64,000 bases of DNA from Antedon bifida (GCA_963402885.1 OY727095.1:32245001-32309000); one strand, 5' to 3'. Counted from the stretch's first letter, positions 46,829 through 61,669 are shown. The notes: generated by a model from the sequence alone, not told the origin. Translations and numbers: made by a program.

Positions 46829-49800
46829 TCGTTCTACCACCAGAACCATGGACTGAGTGAGCCTCGAACCCTTGCTGATGTTATGACTACGTAATTACTG
46901 TTCCGCTCGGCCACTCACTCACTCTCATGTGGTATGTAGAAATTCAATTTGCAAGTGAAACATTGATATAGCTACATTATCCTCCACAATCGCATATATT
47001 CTGTAAAGCGTATTGAGAGAAACCAACAAAAATAAATGTTGAAAGTAATCACCTTGATATCTTGATGTTTTATCAACTGAAGTGACTTGTGGAGAGCCGA
47101 TGACATCTCGGTAAGCTGGTTACGAATCTGTTCAGCAGGCATTGGCTGAAGCTTTGGACCTTCAGTTGATTCGGTAGTGGACACAGACATGTCCTTTCCA
47201 AAGCTCAATGATTGAGTTCCATGATCCATTCTTACCTTTAATGTTGAAAATTAAGTTAAAATTGTTTAAATTGCACCCTTTTTTATTCTAGAGGAGAAGG
47301 TTCAATAGAAATACTAGAAAGCCACTCCGAGAGTGCATACCTCCGCCTACTGTAAAATTCTCCTACATAAGATTTCTCCGGTAAAAAAAAAAAAATATAT
47401 ATATATATATTTGTGTGTCTTAATGCTGTTTGTGATTTAGGTTAATTTCACTACAAGCATGTGTATGCGAGTTTGGTGTAATGGTTATGTAACAAGCCTT
47501 TCAATTAACAATAGCTTCAGTTGACTAACAATAGAACAGCAACGCGAAAATCAAATGAGTGAATTTGAAAAGAAATAGGTTTTTTAAACTACTCGCATCA
47601 AAAAACGTGCACATTAAATCAAATTATGTTTTAAAATTACAAATCACAAATTATAACTCTTGCCTCTTGTAAAAAAATGAAGTTTTTTGGACAAGTAGTT
47701 CTCGAGAAAATGCAATTTCAGTTTACTTGTTACTTTCAGACTGCTCGCCGGCTTTTGAAAAATTCTGTCCTATCTTTTAACACTAGCAGGTCTGAAACGT
47801 ATACTAAAAAGTGGTCCAGAATTGGGACCATGGTCCCAAATGATCCAAAAATGTAATGGAATGGTCCTTGACCCCATATCTATCTGTATATTATATGGTA
47901 AAGATCTTGTAATTACTTTTTGAGTAATCCTGCTAACAAACAAACACACGCTACCGATTACATATACCTACTTGGCGGAGGTAAATAATAATATATACCG
48001 TATATCTTTGGGTATAATCCCACTTCAGGTCTTATCCCACCCCCTACTTTTGGTCTGGATGTAGGCCTCTCTATAGCCAGTTCAGATGAGTTTTTACAAG
48101 AAATGCTTACCAATCATTTATTTCATGAATAAGGGTTTCCCTGGGTATAGTGCCACTCACCCAAAATCGACCCAATTTTGTGTTCTAGGGGTATCTTGTT
48201 TGAGTTTACTTTATTTCCATGTGATAATATTAATAGGTGGGATTATACCAGAGGATATACGGTATATAAATATAATTTTCAGGATTCAGTTTGTCTTATA
48301 TAATAGTTATATTAATCCCAGGACGGGGCAGGAATGACTTCCAGGCTATTATTGCTATACTATAGTAATTTGTAACATATTCTATTGAGCTATGAATAAT
48401 ATTATATATACAACAACTTGACTGCTAATTTTCACACACACTTACAGAAACATCACCGTTCCGAGCAGTGTCTACGATAATCTTTTCCAGTTGAAACGGC
48501 GTGGCAAACGGCACCAACTCGCATAAGCGCTTAAATTGTATAGTCTGGTAAACCTGACACACTTGCTTTAGAAGGCGAATGATGGTGTTCTTCTCAAGGG
48601 ACGGAACATACTGCGAGTAATCCAATTCGTTTCCTTCGCGTAGGTAGTCGAAAACCTCAACCAAGCGTTTACAAAGCTTCAGTGGATGAAACTGAACCTC
48701 CATGTAGTTAAAAAGATTTGCCAGTTGTGGGTGAACAAACTGCACTACGTTGTATTTAACCTGTAGGAGAAATAAACTGATAACATGTGGCACCTGTATT
48801 ATGTTACAGGCATCACATGTGATATATGTGATGCTGTATTAGGGAATTAGCCTATGATATTGGGCAGATGATAGGTTCTCTCAGAACATGAAAGATAATC
48901 AAATCCAAAGTCAAGGCTTATATCATATCTCTGGCTTAGGTGTTCATCACAGATAAAATTCATCTTAATTTGTTAATCTATACTATAAAGCTCTGTCTAC
49001 ACTATCAAACAAGTTTGACAAAAAAAGTGATGTGCCCATAAATGGACATGATGATGGTGATGTCATATCACTACCATATTTAAGCATATCACTACCATAT
49101 TTGGGCACATCACACTTTAGAGAGAGATAAAATATTATATATTATATATATTAAAAAATAAATGTCATATCACTACCATATTTAAGCATATCACTACCAT
49201 ATTTGGGCACATCACACTTTAGATAGAGAAAGTACTTATGTACAATTTCTATACAAAACAAAAATCCCTCGTCATACTTACCAAATCCTTAATCAATTGT
49301 ATTCTGGTTGGTGGATTTTGAAGTCCTAACAAGTTGGCCAATTTACGTTGATTTTCAATAGCGGTGTTCCCCATGTCTAACATGTTACCGATATCATTAC
49401 GTGGCGGAGAAATTGGGATGGTTAATGTTGCTAATAGGACACGAGAAGCCATTCTAAAGAAATATAAAATAAGAAATATTACTCATTTTTGTTACAATTA
49501 AATTTTAGCTAACATCTGTGCAAGCTGTATACAAAACACTAATTCAAATACTGTAACAAGACCCTTCCATTTACTACTATATCTATGAGAAGGAGAACAA
49601 TGGCAGACTCAAGATTTATTTGTTCTGCCCAGGCATAGACGTCCAATAATGGCAACACCTAAAATGAAAGCACTGAAGTACTTGGCAAAATATTGCCACA
49701 GAGGGTGCATGTTGATATTTCAGCCCATGTTAAAAGAATACAAATTTTAATTTTTTTTTTCTGAAGTTAATAATGAACAGATTTTCGTGAATTTCAATAG

Positions 49801-52800
49801 GTATATACCTATTTACATTGTAAATTTCAGAATGATAACTTTAAAATTGTAGGCGATATCGTGCTAACACTTGGCAGAATTCTATTTTGCCATGTAACAA
49901 TAGTCATAAAATAAACAAGACATTAATAATCTACCTCTGAGTTTCTTCTGGCGTAAGATTCTTGCGCTGTTCCCTAGACAACTGGAGCAGACGATGTAAA
50001 GCGCACGCATGGAAAAGCGCATTTCCAGATTTCCAGAATACAAGACCAAGTTTCTGGTAGTAATTAGCCATCATCTGGGGTTTTGGAGGTTTCTTGGACA
50101 AACCCATCAGGCTGTGAATATCTTCAACTGCTTTGTATGCTTCCTGTAGGCATAAATAATGAGATTTAGTAACCTATCAAACTTTATGTGAGGTAAGGTT
50201 AGGCTTTATGATCACATGTGATATATGTGACACTGCATTAGGGAATTTGCCTATAATACTGGACAGATGATAGGATTCTCTCAGAACATGAAAGATAATC
50301 AAATCCAAAGTCAAGCTTTGGTCATATCTCTGGCTTAGGTGTTCATCACAGAACAAAAACGTAATACTAATTTCCTAAAGCTCTGTCTACACTATCTGTG
50401 ACATAAAAGATGTGATGTGCTCATATATGGCTATGATGTCATATCACTACCATATTTGGGCAAAGCACTACTATATTTGGGCTACTGTCAAACTAATTTG
50501 ATAGCGTAGACAGAGCTTTAGGCTGTATATTATGCTCTGCATCTAATAAATGAAAAGTAAATAATAGTCTGTGATCATTCCATTTTCATCTTGTTTTGCA
50601 CCGCTTTTCTGTTTTTTATTGTGTTGTGTACGGTCTTGGTGCAACACAATTTTCTATGTATATTTTTTTTATGCAAATTAAATAAATGGAAATGAAATAA
50701 TGGCCTGAGATCATTCCAGTTTTGTCCTTTTTTCATTGTTTTCCTCTGTATTGTTTTGTGTTTTATACGGTCTCAGAGCAACACAATTTTTTATGTATAT
50801 ATTTTATTATGCAAATTATTAAAATGGCAATAAAATAATAGCGTGTGATTATTCCAGGTGCACAATAATCATATTTTATCTATTCTATATCTTCTCTCAT
50901 GGAGACAGTTAGGCGACTGTTGAGACCACAAGTGTCTACACACGCATGTGTTAAACAGCCAGGCTACAGTTTTATCATTATGTTAATCTTTATCTTTTTT
51001 TCTGGAACACAATAAGAAGCTTGATCTAGATAGAAGTTATGGCTTATAGAATCGATACCTAAAAAAACCGGCTGTCATTTGTGCCAAATTCCACGCATAT
51101 TTTTAACTCAAAGATTGTAAGATCATAATAGCGCACATGCAATATATATATATATATATTTTTAAATTTTAACCTAAATATAACATAGTACTTTTATATG
51201 TGATGTTTTAATGAATCTTATTTTTGTAAATTGTAATCAAATGTATAATGTAGTTGTGAATGTTTTGTTTGTTTCACTATATTTCTGTCGAGGAAACAAT
51301 ATTTCCATGCACATATATAGAACAATAAAGATTTGATTTGATTTAGTGTTAATTCATTGTATGTATTACTCGATTGTATTCACTCGATTTCGGTAATTTC
51401 TAGGCCCAGGACAATGCATAGATAAGTCCGGTGGAAATGGAAAGCCTCCTAAATGGCAGCAATGACTTACCTGCCAGAGTTCCATGCTGATGGCAGTCTC
51501 CAGTTGCATCAGCCTGGTCTCCATATTAAGCTGTTGGCTCGTTTCATTGTTCAAATTGATTGCAGTCTGTTGGTTGTGGTGCTTCTGTACCAGTCCCAAA
51601 TGAGAGCGCAACTATTTTTGAGAAAATAATAGCCAAACTAATAATACATACTCACTAAATGTGAAGCAATGTTACAAAATAATAATATGGTAGTTGATAA
51701 TTGTTAATATATGAAATGTTTGACTTACATTGTCGCAAAGTTTGCGAAATTCCGTCTTTCTGGTATATTTAGCACAGAACTTGAAGGCTATAAAAAGGAA
51801 CGAAAATCAGAAATAATAAAACAATTTATGTTTTCTTTGTATACATTTTGATTTTGTTGTAAAACTTATCTGCATTCTATAATTCCGAGATTTCCATTGT
51901 GGACATATACATTTGGCTGATGGGTAAGTGACTATGTCAATGACACAATGTCAAGGCTTGTGTTGGACAATCCTTGACACCAGATCATTATGATATATGA
52001 AGTAGCCACATAGAGACACAAGTTGGCAGTGTTATATATAAAACTTTTTTCCAGTCTTTCGCCACAAGTTGAGCAATACTTACCATTCTGCGCAATGATG
52101 TGGTAAAGTTGTTCAACTTTAGTGTTGTTACGCAACAGATCCAGACACTGACGGTAAGATTCCCAGAGAAATTTGACCCAAGGGGTCAACATGACACGAT
52201 CTGTACGTGCCTGCGTGTCCTCTCCACTGACCGCACTCAGGAGCAAGCTGTGTGTAAATTTACCAAACAGTTTAGTAAGTTTAGAACAAAAATGTTATAT
52301 GGAAACATTTTACTTTGAGCACACTACAGTAGAATCCCATTTGGGACACCCCGGCCCTGTTAAAGGACACATGACAATTCCCTATAACTATTTAAGAGCC
52401 ATTGTCTGTAAAAATCAAAGATTTGGTGGCAGATGTAAAAAAATGGATTTCTCTCAAATTTTTACCATGAATAGAAATTTCAATAAAAAGCATATCTACA
52501 ACATTCATTTTAATTTTTAGCCTCCGTTGCCATGACAACGGTCAATTATCCAAATTTTGATGTTTTTGCCATTTTTCACAGATTTTCTATAGTGAAAAAG
52601 TACAAACTTGTATACTTATTTTAACCAAAAGTACTTACAGTATACAGTTTTTGTTTATAGCAGTGTAAACAGCATGTATTGAGTTCCATTTAATGTAGAA
52701 AAAAAAAATTTGCAAAATGGAGTTTGGTTGATACCATTATTTTAAAAAGAGGTGTTTTTAAAAAAATTTTTTTTTATAAAAGTATACCTCATAAACGTAC

Positions 52801-55800
52801 CTATAACTTCCAAAGTGGTGTTTTTATATCAATGAGGTTTTGTAATTTGATAGTCAATAGGTTTGTCAACAATAATCACGAAAAAAACACTGGGGTAAAT
52901 TTCGTACATAGGTTTTGTGTTGCCAGGAAAATACGAAAAATACAAAAAAATACAAACAAAATATCAACAAACAAAACACATGAAACACAATTTAAATATG
53001 GCTAATCCAATAATAAAATGTATATGTGGCTTGTCATAATGCTACTAGAGTCATAGGAATAGTTTAGATAAAATAGGAGAATGTGTTGCAAGGTTTATTT
53101 CAAATAATTGCCAGAAAAACAGTATTTTGCATTGAAATATTTAGTTGATGGAAAATAATGTTAAACTTTGAAATAATTGCGTCAATGGTTTTTATAAATT
53201 TTTACATCTATTTTGTGTAACGAGATACAGAAAGACCTCCCAAAAAATCTGACCTTGTAAATAGGTCATTTGAGGTCAAAAGGGGTCAGAATGCAAAACA
53301 GGACTGGTCCCCACTTTACTACAACTATTAATGTTTGATCAACATTTACAAGATAGTTCATAAAAATTCTCAACAATTTTCATTTTTTACCTATAGTGTT
53401 ACCATAGCAACCATTTCTATGTGTAACTAAGGAAAGTAATTTTAAAAAAAACCGTAAAAAATGGCGTTTTTATGAATAAAAAAAATTGATTGCATTTGTA
53501 ATTTTTCTCAATTTTACTTCTACTGCATTCTAATAATCTTAAAGTGATGACAAACTTGACCTTGTAAATTCATTCATTTTGAGGTCAACATTTTACCATA
53601 GTAACTGTTTCTATGCGAAAATATTTAAAAAATAAGGGGTTTTTCGTAAATACAACACATTTTTTCTACATAGTTTTACATTTCTACTTTTTGCCAAATT
53701 TACTTTAAATACTGAATCCTAATAATCTCAGAAAGAAAGTCTTGACAAATCTGAATAAAGGTAAAAAATTGACCTTTAGTGTTATCTTAAACCTGTTTAC
53801 GTAACTAAGGATAATTTTTTTTAAATAAAATATGGAGTTTTCATGAAAAAAAATAATTATATTTTACATATTGAGGTCAAATGACATCAACATTTTATCT
53901 ATAGTGTATTGTAGCAACTGTTTCTATACGTAACTAAGTACAATATTTTTAATATGGGGTTTCATGACTATAAACAATTGATTACATAGCTTTACTACTT
54001 TTTCCCAAATTTACTTATCTACTGAATCCCAGAAAATGTCTGACCTTGTGAAAGGGTCATTTGTTGGGTCAAATTATGTCAAAATGTATTATTTATGTTA
54101 TCTTAGAACCTGTTCCTATGCGTAACTAAGGATAATTGTTTTTTTTAATACAGTTGAACCTCCCGTAAGTGGCCACCCTCAGGACCTGGAAAAGTGACCG
54201 CTTACGGGCGGTGACCCCATACGGGAGGTTCTGCCGATAAAGGGCCATCACGTATTATGGCAATACACGATATTCTTAACGAAACGAGCCTCTCAATTTT
54301 CCAGCTAATTGTATTATTATTTATAATCAGGTGGTTTAGTATTTTTTAGCATTTTCAGACAAATTTTAAAAGCTTTTATCATATGAAAAATGGTCGGTCA
54401 AAATCTGTGTAGTTTTCTCATCTCTTCACAGTAATGTTTTTAAAACCGCTTTGAAATAAAGCTAATATATAAAGAAACATGGACCTCGAATTAGAGGTCC
54501 ATGCAATAAGTATCACATTTTTCGGGTGGCCGCTTACGGGAGGTCATTTATCATTGGAAATCTCATTTTTAGTATAAAAAGGTGCCCGCAGCTGCTTACG
54601 GGAGGTGGCCGCTTACGGTAAGTACCAAATGCACTAATTAGATAGGAAGAACAAACAGGCTTTTCAAAGTGCGTCCGTTAAGGGAGGTGGCCGCTTACGG
54701 GAGGTGCCCGCTGTAAATAAAATATGGGGTTTTCATGAATAAAAATAATCACAGAAGAAAGTCCTTATGAATATGATCTTGTAAAACGGTAATTTGAAAA
54801 TGCAAATAAGGCATGCCTGCTAATAATCTACACATTTAAATTTGTATAAGATAAGTATGAAAAATCTAAAGAATATCTCAATTTTAGTTACCATAGTAAC
54901 TGTTGCTATGCATAACTAAGGGAAATTAAATAATTATCAGATAATTATTACTTTAATAATTAATACTGAATCCAACCATCACAGTAAAAAAATATAGAAT
55001 TTAAAACCAATATCTAATATAAAGTGTGATATGGGGGCGCGGTGGGTGGTAGTCGAAAGTGGTGGTGGATGGGCATGTGGGATCTGCTTAGGTTAGCAAA
55101 TAGAAGAAGTAAAAAAATGAAAGAGGAGCTTCAAAATAAGAGAGGAGTAATCTGTTAAAATTCACAACGATCTGATAATTTATTCAAATTTCCAGAGGAT
55201 ATAACCTATAAAATGACATTAAAACTGGGAATTACAGAATCTATAATTAAAAATATTGTTTTTTTTTCTCACAACACAACTAGAAGTATATAAAACATTA
55301 AGAATTTTTCTGACCAATGAGTTTCAAATCAGATAATCAAAGAAAATAAAATGTTTTTACTAATATACCATGTTTTTTTTTTATAACAATGCCTATGTTT
55401 CTCGCAACACTGCTTGTAGATTTTTAAATTACCCCAGTATTTTATTTTAGAAATCAATTATTAAACATTAGAACTACCTATTTGTAATAAATCAGCTAAA
55501 AAAATACACCACTTTGGGCGTTATGGTGAAGTAAAGTTTAGTTGCATTTAACAATTTAAAAAAAGTGAAAAACACCCCTTTTTAAATAAATGGTATCTCT
55601 CAAAGTATGAAATCAAAAAAAAAAAAAAAAATATGAAACAGGTACACAATGCATTGTTATTATGCATACACTAATTATTTTTTATAATTAAATGAACAAA
55701 ACAAAAATATCGTTCATCAAAGTAGTACCAATATCCATTTTAAAAAACCTTAAAAAAGGACAAAATTTGTCAAAAACACAAATTCGGCCGTTGCCATGGA

Positions 55801-57728
55801 AATATATGTATGAAATAAAAAATACTTCATATTTGATTTCTCTCAACACATATATAGCCATGTGCAAAATTTGAAAGAAATCCATTTTTTTGAGTCTGCC
55901 ACTATTTTTGATATTTCTTTGATTCTTACAGACAATGGCTCTTAACTCCTATTCAGGGAAAAAAATTAATGAATTGTTCTAAATAATGTTAATTGTTTAT
56001 TTTTATTGTTATTTTTATGTACTGTTTAGGCGTAATTATTGTAAACTTTTCCTTTGGTTGTTTTTGAGTATTTTATACCAAATCAAAAAAATAAAATAAA
56101 AAAAATAATTAGGATTCATATGATTAAACTTACATTATCAATTACATGGACCCATTTTTTAAAATGCACTGATCATTTATGACTTTATCTGTTTACCTTT
56201 CTGGTGTTGTGATGTTGTCAAGATCATCCACCACCATTATCTCTCCATGTACCTTCTTAGCCTCTTCCTCAGACTCCTTTCTGGCTTCTTCAGTCTTTTC
56301 CTCCGCCATGTCCAAATACTGTTTGACGACATCTTCCAAAGACTTCACATTCATCTGGAGAAAAAGCATTAAATATATTCATACAGTAAGATGGCAATAC
56401 TACCTTTACTACTACTAGTATTTGAGGCCTTATTACTCTTTTATTTATTTGTTGAATCTAGCTTGTTAAGCTCTGTCTACACTATCAAACATTACATGAC
56501 AAAAAAATGTGATGTGCCCATATATGGACATGATGATGTGGTGATGTCATAGCACTACCATATTTGTGCACATCACTTCCATATTTGGACACATCACATT
56601 TTTTTGTCACATAAAGTTTGATAGTGTAAACAGAGCTTTAGTGTCAATGACTTTTGTTAACAAGGTCTATAATTTGTTATAATGCACTTGTCAATTGTAT
56701 GACCCACTATACGACCCCCGGGAGAGGTGCGTCATTTGTCCGACGTGTGTCATACCTTATGAATACCATGACTCACATGTGCGTCAAAAATGTGACTTAC
56801 CTTTAGGTGACCATGACGCACCCATTTTGACGCACTGTGACCATGTTATTTATGATATGGTGGGTGGTAAAGTGACAGACATTGACCCACCATTGTTCAT
56901 TGATGTGACGTACCATCTAGGTTTTTTGACGCACCCCTGCGTCAATAATTATTTGTAAATGACGCACCATTGACGCACCTCTCCCGGGGGTCGTATAGTG
57001 GGTCCTACAATTGACAAGTGCATAATGATGTAGTTATGATATTTGTAACATTCCAGCCCCACCCAACCGTTCATTACGATTACTGTACCTGTTGACAAAT
57101 GATTTTGTACTGGTACAGCCCCTCTTTAGCTGTGTGGCTCTTGCGGAGCTCCACACATAATGTTAGGTACATCTTCATGATGGGTTCATGGATCTTTTGC
57201 CAGGTTCGATGTTTCTTACTTTTGATGACATCATACAATGCATCCAAAGCAGGCTGCTTCTTCCCAACATCAATAAACTCTACAAAGCACATAGAATAAC
57301 ATGTTTAATATAAAACTTTACACTAGCTAGCTTAACCTAGATAAATGCAAGGCATGTGGTCAAACCATCATACAGTGCGAAAAAAAAGTCCAAGCCGATA
57401 GCGATACAGATGGTGATATTAAAATGTAGTTATTGCGGCTTGGCGCTTATAAATAATATATATAGCTAGATAGGGTAGGCCCTAGAGTTCACACGGCACA
57501 CTACTACTAGCTGGTCTATAGGCTCGGCCAAGCACCAACAGCTGGACACTAGGCCAAGCCTACTCTAATACTACAGTAGCCGCCTACTGGACCATGGTAT
57601 TTTGCAATAATCTGGTTGGGCTCCAGCCGGCGAGATATCGGACACATTGATTTCATAAATTTCCTAATTACAGCCTTACCTTTTGCCCTTTTAAGAGCAT
57701 TTTCTGGCTTTTGAAAATATATAGGCAT
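42224..57728 (-). CDS. EIF3A: eukaryotic translation initiation factor 3 subunit A, 19 coding exons
   Basis: Largest scaffold subunit of eIF3. Exons: 57728-57680, 57279-57089, 56354-56197, 52247-52084, 51787-51729, 51611-51471, 50143-49935, 49453-49282, 48760-48446, 47235-47053, 46626-46489, 45978-45769, 45412-45308, 45118-45005, 44874-44752, 43830-43677, 43580-43484, 43326-43198, 43079-42224. Total 3567 nt, or 1188 aa (human about 1380; the difference is mainly in the C-terminal repeats). Markers: [59 protein letters not shown], the PCI region (about 320-490, AQ-free [10 protein letters not shown] to [15 protein letters not shown]), a Glu/Lys/Arg coiled coil (about 550-900), then Arg/Asp/Gly-rich repeats and the conserved end [10 protein letters not shown]. 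All introns are GT-AG except intron 13, which starts GC. Introns are heavily colonised by repeats. Confidence 0.95.
42570..42800 (-). repeat. 33-bp coding repeat in EIF3A C-terminus
   Basis: Four near-identical tandem units encode [11 protein letters not shown] (the last unit drifts to DKEPR). They correspond in position to the DDDRGPRRG-type decapeptide repeats of vertebrate eIF3a, but with a different unit. The DNA copies are close enough to suggest recent unequal exchange. Confidence 0.75.
45583..45798. repeat. three tandem 72-bp copies spanning an EIF3A exon end and splice donor
   Basis: Units start at 45583, 45655 and 45727 with CACAATTGACCAAG and end with the minus-strand coding piece for KVIEKLNKE plus its GAG|GTTAGT donor. 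Only the rightmost unit joins the rest of exon 12. The two left units are nearly identical exon-end and donor copies inside the intron. Using a downstream copy would read Val-Ser-His-Phe then stop. Confidence 0.9.
46030..46290. mobile_element. composite repeat R (copy 1) with MITE copy 7
   Basis: In EIF3A intron 11. A 100-bp block (GGACAGATGATG ... CTCAGAACATGAAAGATAAT ... TTAGGTGTTCATCACAGA) is followed directly by a MITE starting AGCTCTGTCTACA at 46171, which has lost part of its right end (ends about 46290). The same block plus MITE recurs in two other introns of this gene. Confidence 0.75.
46735..46925 (-). mobile_element. tRNA-Ser/Leu-like SINE
   Basis: On the minus strand the head has GTGGCCGAGCGGAAC (an A box of the class II tRNA type) and AGGGTTCGAGGC (B box), spaced like a tRNA gene with a short variable arm. 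A non-tRNA body follows, ending near 46735. It lies in EIF3A intron 10. It cannot be a functional tRNA because the stems do not pair. Confidence 0.55.
48800..49231. mobile_element. composite repeat R (copy 2) with MITE copy 8 and local duplication
   Basis: In EIF3A intron 8. The block at about 48800-48960 (TCACATGTGATATATGTGA ... CAGAACATGAAAGATAATC) runs into a MITE at 48989. That MITE lacks its right terminus. Instead a 50-70 bp part (CACTACCATATTTAAGC ... CACATCACACTTTAGA) is repeated at 49160-49222 around an AT-rich spacer. Confidence 0.7.
50190..50517. mobile_element. composite repeat R (copy 3) with MITE copy 9
   Basis: In EIF3A intron 6. The block (TCACATGTGATATATGTGA at about 50211, CTCAGAACATGAAAGATAAT at about 50278) leads into a MITE at 50379-50517 with both ends present. 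The flanks are TAA on the left and TTA on the right. Confidence 0.75.
52380..55957. mobile_element. 3.6-kb long-terminal-inverted-repeat element in EIF3A intron 3
   Basis: The outer 500-600 bp on each side are diverged reverse complements. Matching landmarks are TTAAGAGCCATTGTCTGTAA (about 52391 and, inverted, about 55948), CCATGRCAACGG (52529; inverted near 55792), GATACCAT...AAAAAG (52731; inverted 55570) and ACTGGGGTAA (52890; inverted 55437). The interior is made of about six diverged tandem segments sharing GTTACCATAGYAAC and GCGTAACTAAGG motifs. No transposase frame was found. A separate TA-flanked element is nested at 54151-54713. Confidence 0.65.
54151..54713. mobile_element. nested TA-flanked DNA element (pogo/Tigger-like ends)
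   Basis: The left end CAGTTGAACCTCCCGTAAG and the right end (complement) CAGCGGGCACCTCCCGTAAG are inverted. The element is bordered by TA on each side (54149-54150, 54714-54715), the target of Tc1/mariner-type transposases; CAG-starting ends suit the pogo/Tigger branch. Three further GCTTACGGGAGGT words occur inside. Too short (563 bp) for a transposase. Confidence 0.65.
56469..56637. mobile_element. MITE copy 10 (TWA-TSD family)
   Basis: One of the best copies: ends AGCTCTGTCTACACTATC and GATAGTGTAAACAGAGCT, with TTA duplicated at 56466-56468 and 56638-56640. It lies in EIF3A intron 2. Confidence 0.9.
56683..57022. mobile_element. 340-bp TIR element with GACGCA repeats
   Basis: In EIF3A intron 2. 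The inverted ends are about 50 bp, from TGCACTTGTCAATTGTA through GACCCACTATACGACC and CCCGGGAGAGGTGCGTCA; the left and right copies differ by one or two bases. TAA lies next to both ends. The interior has many TGACGCACC words. It is non-coding, with a flank like the TWA target of PIF/Harbinger elements. Confidence 0.7.
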
Positions 57729-58347
57729 AATGATATGCTTATTTAGGTATAAGACTTTTTTAAAAAGGGTATAAATGGGTTTAAAATAGCAAATAAACCC
57801 TCGGCACCCTCAACACATGGAGGAACACCTTGAAAGGAAGATGGCGATGAGAAACGGCGGTTCACCAGTTATAGAGGGCGACATTTAACTTCAGTATTAC
57901 GTCGTGATGTACTTCTGACCAATCAGATTTACCAAAGAATATATATTCTTTGATTAAACTCATGGTTATATCATACTCATCTCTACGTGTGTTAATTTGT
58001 CACGAACCTACGGTACGACGATACACGACACAAATAATTAATCAAATTAATCTAAATCAAATGTTTACATTGTAGGGAAGATTTATATGTTAATGTTGAC
58101 AGAAAAAATCTTTCACCACTAATTACCGTAAATCAAATTAAATTAAGATAACAATTAACATTTATAATAATTAAAACTAATAATAGTAGCTATGGCCAGC
58201 AATTAGTCTACAGACAAGCATCTGTAACTAATAATGTAGTTCACATTATGTTAGAAATATTATCTCTAAACAATTTGATTTTGTATATAAAGCCAACAAA
58301 TATGTTCTTTGTTACCTACTGTACCAGTGAAGACTCAACCAGTCAGT
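57729..58347. promoter_or_regulatory. divergent promoter region of EIF3A and the subtilisin gene
   Basis: 619 bp separates the EIF3A start (57728, leftward) from the subtilisin start (58348, rightward). AAGATGGCG, a YY1-type motif, is at 57839-57847, near the expected EIF3A 5' end, together with a minus-strand pyrimidine tract (CTTCCTTTC). On the protease side TATATAAAG at about 58284-58292, 56-64 bp before its ATG, is a plausible TATA box. Confidence 0.5.
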
Positions 58348-61114
<2,767 letters not shown>

Positions 61115-61183
61115 AAATAAGAAATTTGAATGAAATACTGTTCTGCAAGAATAATCATCCAAATAACCTCTTGTAATTCATTG

Positions 61184-61189
61184 AATAAA
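61184..61189 (+). terminator. subtilisin gene poly(A) signal
   Basis: AATAAA 70 bp after the stop codon. It is the first hexamer downstream; a further ATAAAG lies near 61262. Confidence 0.6.
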
Positions 61190-61500
61190 ATAGGCGTATA
61201 CACATGCACTTAGGCAAATACGGTAATTTGAAAAAATAATGTAGTACTACATCTCTATGATAATAAAGAATTTACTATGATGCATTATCTGTGTGTACAG
61301 TGTATATTGTTTGTTAAAGCTTTGTAGGATTGTTATTTTTAATGATGATAATGTCTATTTGACGAAATTGATTTAAGTTATGATATTGTTGACGATGGTA
61401 ATGATAACTATGATATTGATAATCACAATTACGACGAGATTGGCGTGCTTCAAGGTCCTAATATAAACAGGAAACACATAATATGATCAGGTTATTCTTA

Positions 61501-61662
61501 AGCTGTGGCTACGCTATCAAACTAGTGTGACAAAAAAAGTGTGATGTGCCCAATTATGGTAGTGATATTCCCAAATATGGTAGTAATATGACATCATCAT
61601 GTCCATATATGGGCACATCACATTTTTTTTGTCACATAAAATTTGATAGTGTAGACAGAGCT
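61501..61662. mobile_element. MITE copy 11 (TWA-TSD family)
   Basis: Ends AGCTGTGGCTACGCTATC (mutated) and GATAGTGTAGACAGAGCT, with TTA on both sides (61498-61500, 61663-61665). It is intergenic, about 390 bp after the protease gene. Confidence 0.85.
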
Positions 61663-61669
61663 TTAAACA

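Noticed and set aside
46850-46922. tRNA-Ser/Leu gene on the minus strand
   Set aside because: The A and B boxes are good but the acceptor and anticodon stems do not pair, and the sequence continues into a SINE body. Kept as a SINE.
48086-48337. 83-residue plus-strand frame in EIF3A intron 9
   Set aside because: No domain, no splice support, antisense to the host gene, and bordered by AT-rich repeat.
52173-53005. Plus-strand frames over the left end of the long-TIR element
   Set aside because: They read out of EIF3A exon 4 antisense into A/T-rich inverted-repeat sequence. No transposase motif such as DDE or a helix-turn-helix is visible.
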